NCBI RefSeq assembly: GCF_006149005.1
Contig: NZ_VBSL01000003.1
Coordinates: 612,955 to 676,954 of the forward strand
DNA from: Larkinella sp. C7
GTDB lineage: Bacteria; Bacteroidota; Bacteroidia; Cytophagales; Spirosomataceae
Direction: 5' to 3'
DNA: 64,000 bases
The position numbers and the translations under genes were made by a program. Below the pieces are notes generated by a model. The model ran no database searches and was not told the DNA's origin. It was given only the letters and a program-made list of their open reading frames with translations. Below, one piece after another: positions 60,222 through 64,000 of this stretch. The stretch's first letter is position 1. Every line of letters begins with the position of its first letter.

Positions 60222-61874
60222 ATGATGAAGTTTGCACTCCCGGTGTTCCTGTTTTTTAGCAGTGCCTTAGTGGCAAATGGGCAAAGTAAAGACCCGCTGG
60301 ACCGTGTCGTAATTACCTCTCAAAAGGAGAAAACCCGGGTATATTCGGAAAACGGAGCCGTACACGTGAATGTGTCTCCGAAGGAGGTCCGCCGGTTTAA
60401 AGCCGCCGGATTGGTGCGTTACAGCAACTTCGGTGCCAGCGGCAAGGGCAAAATCGATGATTCCGACGCGATCGCTGCCACCCATGCCTTTGCCAATTTG
60501 CACGGTCTTTTGGTGAAAGCCGATGAGGGCGCAACCTACTATATTGGGGGGAAAGAGCACACTGCGGTCATCCGAACGGACACTGATTTCGGTACGGCAG
60601 CGTTTATCATTGACGATACGGCAGTGGAAAATCGCAATGCGTCTGTTTTCACGGTTGGCTCAGACCTTAAACCGTTTAAACTGGAAACGATACCTTCGCT
60701 GAAGAGAAATCAGGAAAAAATCGACGCGTCTTTGCCGGGCCCCTGCCTGATTACGGTCACCAACTCGAATGTAAAACAATACATTCGGTTTGGGCTCAAT
60801 CAAAACAACGGGTCGTCGCAGACCGATATTTTTGTGGTCGACAAACAGGGCAACGTGGATAAGAACGCTCCGATCATCTGGGATTTCGACCAGATTACGG
60901 AAATCACCGCGCTGCCCATCGATGAGAAACCGCTAAAGATTACCGGTGGACGATTCACCACCATTGCCAACAAAGCCGAATCGAAGTATACCTATTACAA
61001 CCGAAACATTGCCATCCGGCGGTCCAACGTGCTGGTGGAAGGGCTGGAACACCGCATGACGGGCGAAGGAGACCACGGCGCGCCCTATGGCGGTTTTATC
61101 AACATCGGAGACTGTTCCTATGTAACGATTAAAAACACCATCCTGACCGGACACCGGACCTACAGCACCATTGGCGCGGCCGGTAAGCCGGTCACGATGG
61201 GTACGTACGACCTTTCGGCCAATCGCGCACTGAACGTGTCTTTTGTGAATTGCAGCCAAACCAATGACATCAACGACAACCGATACTGGGGGATTCTGGG
61301 TTCTAACTTCTGCAAAAATCTGTTGTATGACCAGTGTACGCTTTCCCGGTTTGATGCCCACCAGGGGGTTGCCAATGCCACCATCCGCAACTCGACCCTG
61401 GGGCATATGGGAATCAATGCCATCGGCAGTGGCCTCTTACTGGTGGAGAACTGCACCATCCGTGGCAGAAGCATCGTCAATCTGCGCTCCGACTACGGCA
61501 GTACCTGGCAGGGAGAACTCGTAATTCGTAACTGTGTTTTCGTGCCGGCAGATGGCAAACCCATCAGTGCGGCTCTGATCAACGGATTCAACTCCGGTCA
61601 GCATGATTTTGGCTACACCTGTTACATGCCGGAACGCATTACGATTGAAAATCTCCGAATAGAGGACTCCCGGCATCCTGATAATTACCAGGGCCCCGCC
61701 ATTTTCGCCAATTTCAATCCGGAAATGACCGACCATTCCTACCGGGAGAAATTCCCCTACGTCAAAACCAAAGAGGTCATTCTCCGGAACGTGACCACAA
61801 CCAGCGGAAAAGCGCTTAGGATTAGCGATAACCCATTGATGTTCAGCGATGTGAAAGTGGACATGGTTCGGTAA
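60222..61874 (+). CDS. Secreted right-handed beta-helix protein
   Basis: A 550-residue exported protein (signal peptide MMKFALPVFLFFSSALVANG; upstream in-frame ATG at 60201). The N-terminal region resembles pectate-lyase-superfamily entries (LVRYSNFGASGKGKIDDSDA). The following repeats are typical of parallel beta-helices (YVTIKNTILTGHRTYSTIGA; LLLVENCTIRGRSIVNLRSD; LVIRNCVFVPADGKPISAAL). Such proteins are often polysaccharide lyases or hydrolases (families GH28/PL-like). Catalytic residues could not be assigned. No SusCD-like transporter is adjacent. Confidence 0.72.
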   Translation: MMKFALPVFLFFSSALVANGQSKDPLDRVVITSQKEKTRVYSENGAVHVNVSPKEVRRFKAAGLVRYSNFGASGKGKIDDSDAIAATHAFANLHGLLVKADEGATYYIGGKEHTAVIRTDTDFGTAAFIIDDTAVENRNASVFTVGSDLKPFKLETIPSLKRNQEKIDASLPGPCLITVTNSNVKQYIRFGLNQNNGSSQTDIFVVDKQGNVDKNAPIIWDFDQITEITALPIDEKPLKITGGRFTTIANKAESKYTYYNRNIAIRRSNVLVEGLEHRMTGEGDHGAPYGGFINIGDCSYVTIKNTILTGHRTYSTIGAAGKPVTMGTYDLSANRALNVSFVNCSQTNDINDNRYWGILGSNFCKNLLYDQCTLSRFDAHQGVANATIRNSTLGHMGINAIGSGLLLVENCTIRGRSIVNLRSDYGSTWQGELVIRNCVFVPADGKPISAALINGFNSGQHDFGYTCYMPERITIENLRIEDSRHPDNYQGPAIFANFNPEMTDHSYREKFPYVKTKEVILRNVTTTSGKALRISDNPLMFSDVKVDMVR

Positions 61875-62185
61875 AGTTTTGTGAATTCCTTACGTCGCCT
61901 GAGCGGTAGGATGCATGTTTATGAAAACTTCGGTTTGGTTGATTGAAAGCCGAAGGAGGGGCAGGAAAGGACGAAAATATGAGGTTTATTTATTGGTTGG
62001 TAAAACGGAGGTTTTCTTGACTAAATATCCATTGATGAATTGCTGAAGAAGTTGTATTTCTCCAATTGTGAATCAGTTACTATCTTTTTGTAAAAGGACT
62101 TACACCATAAATTGAACCGAAAAGCATATTCATCCCATACCTCGGAAATACAACGAGCTTAGAAAAATAATGTGCTTGAACCAGA
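61875..62185. other. Intergenic region without recognised features
   Basis: About 310 bases between convergent genes, moderately AT-rich. No credible coding frame, clear terminator or repeat was recognised. Confidence 0.4.
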
Positions 62186-63361
62186 CTACCGGATGCTCCC
62201 ACCCGGATTGAGACCACTGGGAACACGAACCGGGATGGTCTTATTAAAACCAGGATCGGTTAAGGCTTTTAGGAACGAAATGAGTTGCTCCTGCTCGAAG
62301 TCGCGCAAGGCAACTCGCTGTATTTTTACGTCCATTTGTTGAACCGGCACATGCGGATTTTGCGAAATAGGCTCGCCGATATCGTCATAAAACTTAAGTA
62401 CCTCCTGTAGAGTCTGAAAAACCCCGCTATGCATATATGGGGCTGTCAGTCCTACGTTTCGCAACGAGGGAGTCCGAAACGCATAGGTTCCCCCCGCACC
62501 CGCGTCAGAACTGGTCAATTGGGTATTATCAGGCACCGACATCACGTGCAGTTGGTAGTCGGAAAACATCGGTCCCGAATGGCAAAGGGGACATCCTTCG
62601 TCCTTAAAGAGCTGCATCCCCTGAACTTGTTGTTCAGTAAGGGCCGCTTTATCGCCTTTCTGGTAGCGGTCGAAGGGTGAATTCATTGCAATTAAGGTAC
62701 GTTCGAAAGCCGCAATGGCTTTGCTGATGTTTGCCGCAGTAATGGCTTTGCTGTTACCAAAGACAGTCTGAAACCGTTGTCGATACTCCGCAATCGTTGT
62801 CAACCGCGCCACCAGACTGTCTAACGTAACGGCTTCACTAAAGGCATGGCCGCGCATCTCCTCAAAGCCCAAGATCGGGCTGGTCACCTGATTCTCCAGA
62901 CTTTGAATACGCGAATCCCAAAACATCGGTGCAGTCAACGGCTCATAATTTCCGCTACCATCCATGCCATTAAAGGCCGCATTGAGTAGGGTTTGCGTAT
63001 TTCGCTTCGTTAACGGCACATCATTAGGCCGCAGAAACCGGCGGTTTTGCCCATAGCCCACGGCATTGGGACCCAGTGACAGGTCCAATCCATCGGTATA
63101 GCCATTATTGGGGTGATGGCAGGTGGCACAGGCTACGTCTTTCCCGCCTGACAGGATGGGGTCCCAAAACAGCAGCTGGCCAAGTGCAGCCGTATCATTG
63201 GTAATTGGGTTACTGACTGGAGTGCTGGTCGTACCGGGCTGAATGGGGGTACTTAATGGAGGAGCTATGGCCGAACTGCGATCATCTTTAGTACAGGCTT
63301 GGATAACGATAATGGATAAAATAATTATCGTGAGCAGGGCTAATAGATTGTTGCGCATCAT
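62186..63361 (-). CDS. Di-haem cytochrome c peroxidase (MauG/CCP family) lipoprotein
   Basis: A 391-residue protein with an N-terminal helix and lipobox (SIIVIQACTKDD, Cys near 23). Two haem c motifs are present: CATCHHPNNGYTDG (about residue 79) and CPLCHSGPMFSD (about 258). CCP context follows: QLLFWDPILSGGKDVACATC, MFWDSRIQSLENQVTSPILG, FRTPSLRNVGLTAPYMHSG. Such enzymes reduce H2O2 with electrons from cytochromes in the periplasm or act in related oxidative modifications. It is transcribed alone, with a 638-base region upstream. Confidence 0.9.
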   Translation of the reverse strand: MMRNNLLALLTIIILSIIVIQACTKDDRSSAIAPPLSTPIQPGTTSTPVSNPITNDTAALGQLLFWDPILSGGKDVACATCHHPNNGYTDGLDLSLGPNAVGYGQNRRFLRPNDVPLTKRNTQTLLNAAFNGMDGSGNYEPLTAPMFWDSRIQSLENQVTSPILGFEEMRGHAFSEAVTLDSLVARLTTIAEYRQRFQTVFGNSKAITAANISKAIAAFERTLIAMNSPFDRYQKGDKAALTEQQVQGMQLFKDEGCPLCHSGPMFSDYQLHVMSVPDNTQLTSSDAGAGGTYAFRTPSLRNVGLTAPYMHSGVFQTLQEVLKFYDDIGEPISQNPHVPVQQMDVKIQRVALRDFEQEQLISFLKALTDPGFNKTIPVRVPSGLNPGGSIR

Positions 63362-64000
63362 AAGGCTGAATTGAGTAAATTTTGATTCATCTAATTCCTC
63401 ATCAAATCGTTAATTTACACCCTGGTCGACCGGGCGGTCGCACCAAATTCAAAATGCATAAAAGTTCTTCTAAATCTGGATATTCCTGAAAAACTTGATA
63501 CAGTTAGGATTTTATTAGACTGGCGCACACCGCTTCGTTACTTTGTACTTTCCCGGCATTTCGATGGTCGTCACCTTCGGACTAACTTGTCACGCATCTG
63601 GCGGGCCTGTTCAGGCCAGGGCTGCCACTGGGGTTAGGTAATCACAATTGCCATGGGGACGCAAGATGCTGTAGTTTTCAATCGCCCATCGAATTTTCTT
63701 TTCAACGGCTTGGACATCGACAAACGTACAAATTTAATATCACATAATTTTTGAAAATCAGGACTTTGGCTGTCGTTCAATGGAGCCCAAAAAACATGGT
63801 TTTTGGATTCTGAAAAGTCGTCAGTACTCACCCCGGCTTTATTGGACAATTAACCCGGTCAATTATTCTACGTACGCAAAACGGTAGTTGTTTGACCGGG
63901 ATTTATTGGCTCGTTCAAATTGAATTAAGGGCAATTAAAAATAAGGATGCCGGGCCAATTTACAAACCGGAGTAAACGGTAGACTGGCATGAGCGCCACC
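63362..64000. other. Terminal intergenic region, nothing convincing
   Basis: About 640 bases with no well-supported gene. A minus-strand frame at 63634-63849 (71 codons) has no recognisable features. A short minus-strand stretch ending at 63571 (PQWQPWPEQARQMRDKLVRR) reads like the tail of a coding sequence but is preceded by a stop. The promoter of the peroxidase gene should lie in the first part. Confidence 0.35.

Noticed and set aside
1..64000. tRNA, rRNA, CRISPR arrays, integrase or prophage genes
   Set aside because: Looked for characteristic motifs and regular spaced repeats on both strands; none found.

Overview
The window looks like a chromosomal segment of a Bacteroidota bacterium, most likely order Cytophagales (Spirosoma/Larkinella-like). 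This is inferred from a PorU-like C25 peptidase with a type IX secretion (T9SS) sorting domain, a gliding-motility C-terminal (CHU_C) protein, Bacteroidota-type promoters (TTG-N20-TAnnTTTG), bbp2-type porin and Wzi-type outer-membrane proteins, lack of strong Shine-Dalgarno sequences and moderately high GC. No rRNA, tRNA, CRISPR array or intact insertion sequence was seen.

Layout. 1-3640: the start of a TolC-type efflux gene, two nearly identical TetR regulators, and between them a two-gene operon of a CmoA-like carboxy-SAM synthase and an isoprenylcysteine-methyltransferase-like membrane protein. All four transcription units carry the same palindromic operator (TTTAATCA-NN-TGATTAAA), so this reads as one regulon. 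3800-7055: a sugar oxidation cassette (aldo/keto reductase, zinc dehydrogenase, TIM-barrel isomerase, rhamnose/fucose-type mutarotase), probably for L-fucose or a related sugar. 7402-16777: a kdp potassium-pump locus (small membrane ORF, kdpF, kdpA, kdpB, kdpC, porin, short KdpD, separate histidine kinase). A divergent toxin-antitoxin-like pair sits exactly between kdpA and kdpB, and no kdpE is present.

16837-24096: miscellaneous enzymes (SGNH hydrolase, esterase, extradiol-type dioxygenase, class C beta-lactamase-like hydrolase with TPR), a frameshifted small secreted gene, a CHU_C protein, a histidine kinase and a WxcM/FdtA-like cupin. 24153-29124: a T9SS C25 peptidase and a Wzi-type capsule protein. 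29082-49216: a long minus-strand exopolysaccharide/capsule locus, essentially complete for Wzy-dependent synthesis: methyltransferase, Wza, Wzz, Wzx, Wzy, three glycosyltransferases, lipoprotein, second methyltransferase, asparagine synthase, bi-domain dehydrogenase, heparinase-like enzyme, SDR epimerase/reductase and a WecA/MraY-type initiating transferase. WecB follows at 49553-50653.

50905-63361: individual secreted or periplasmic genes (alpha-galactosidase-like hydrolase, PQQ dehydrogenase with embedded cytochrome c, outer-membrane barrel, lipoprotein, beta-helix protein, di-haem cytochrome c peroxidase), with a small graveyard of gene remnants at about 59750-60140. The last 640 bases hold nothing convincing.

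The strongest points for follow-up are the shared operator of the twin TetR genes with their carboxy-SAM/membrane methyltransferase operon, the toxin-antitoxin-like pair inside kdp, and a candidate small RNA at about 49450-49552.
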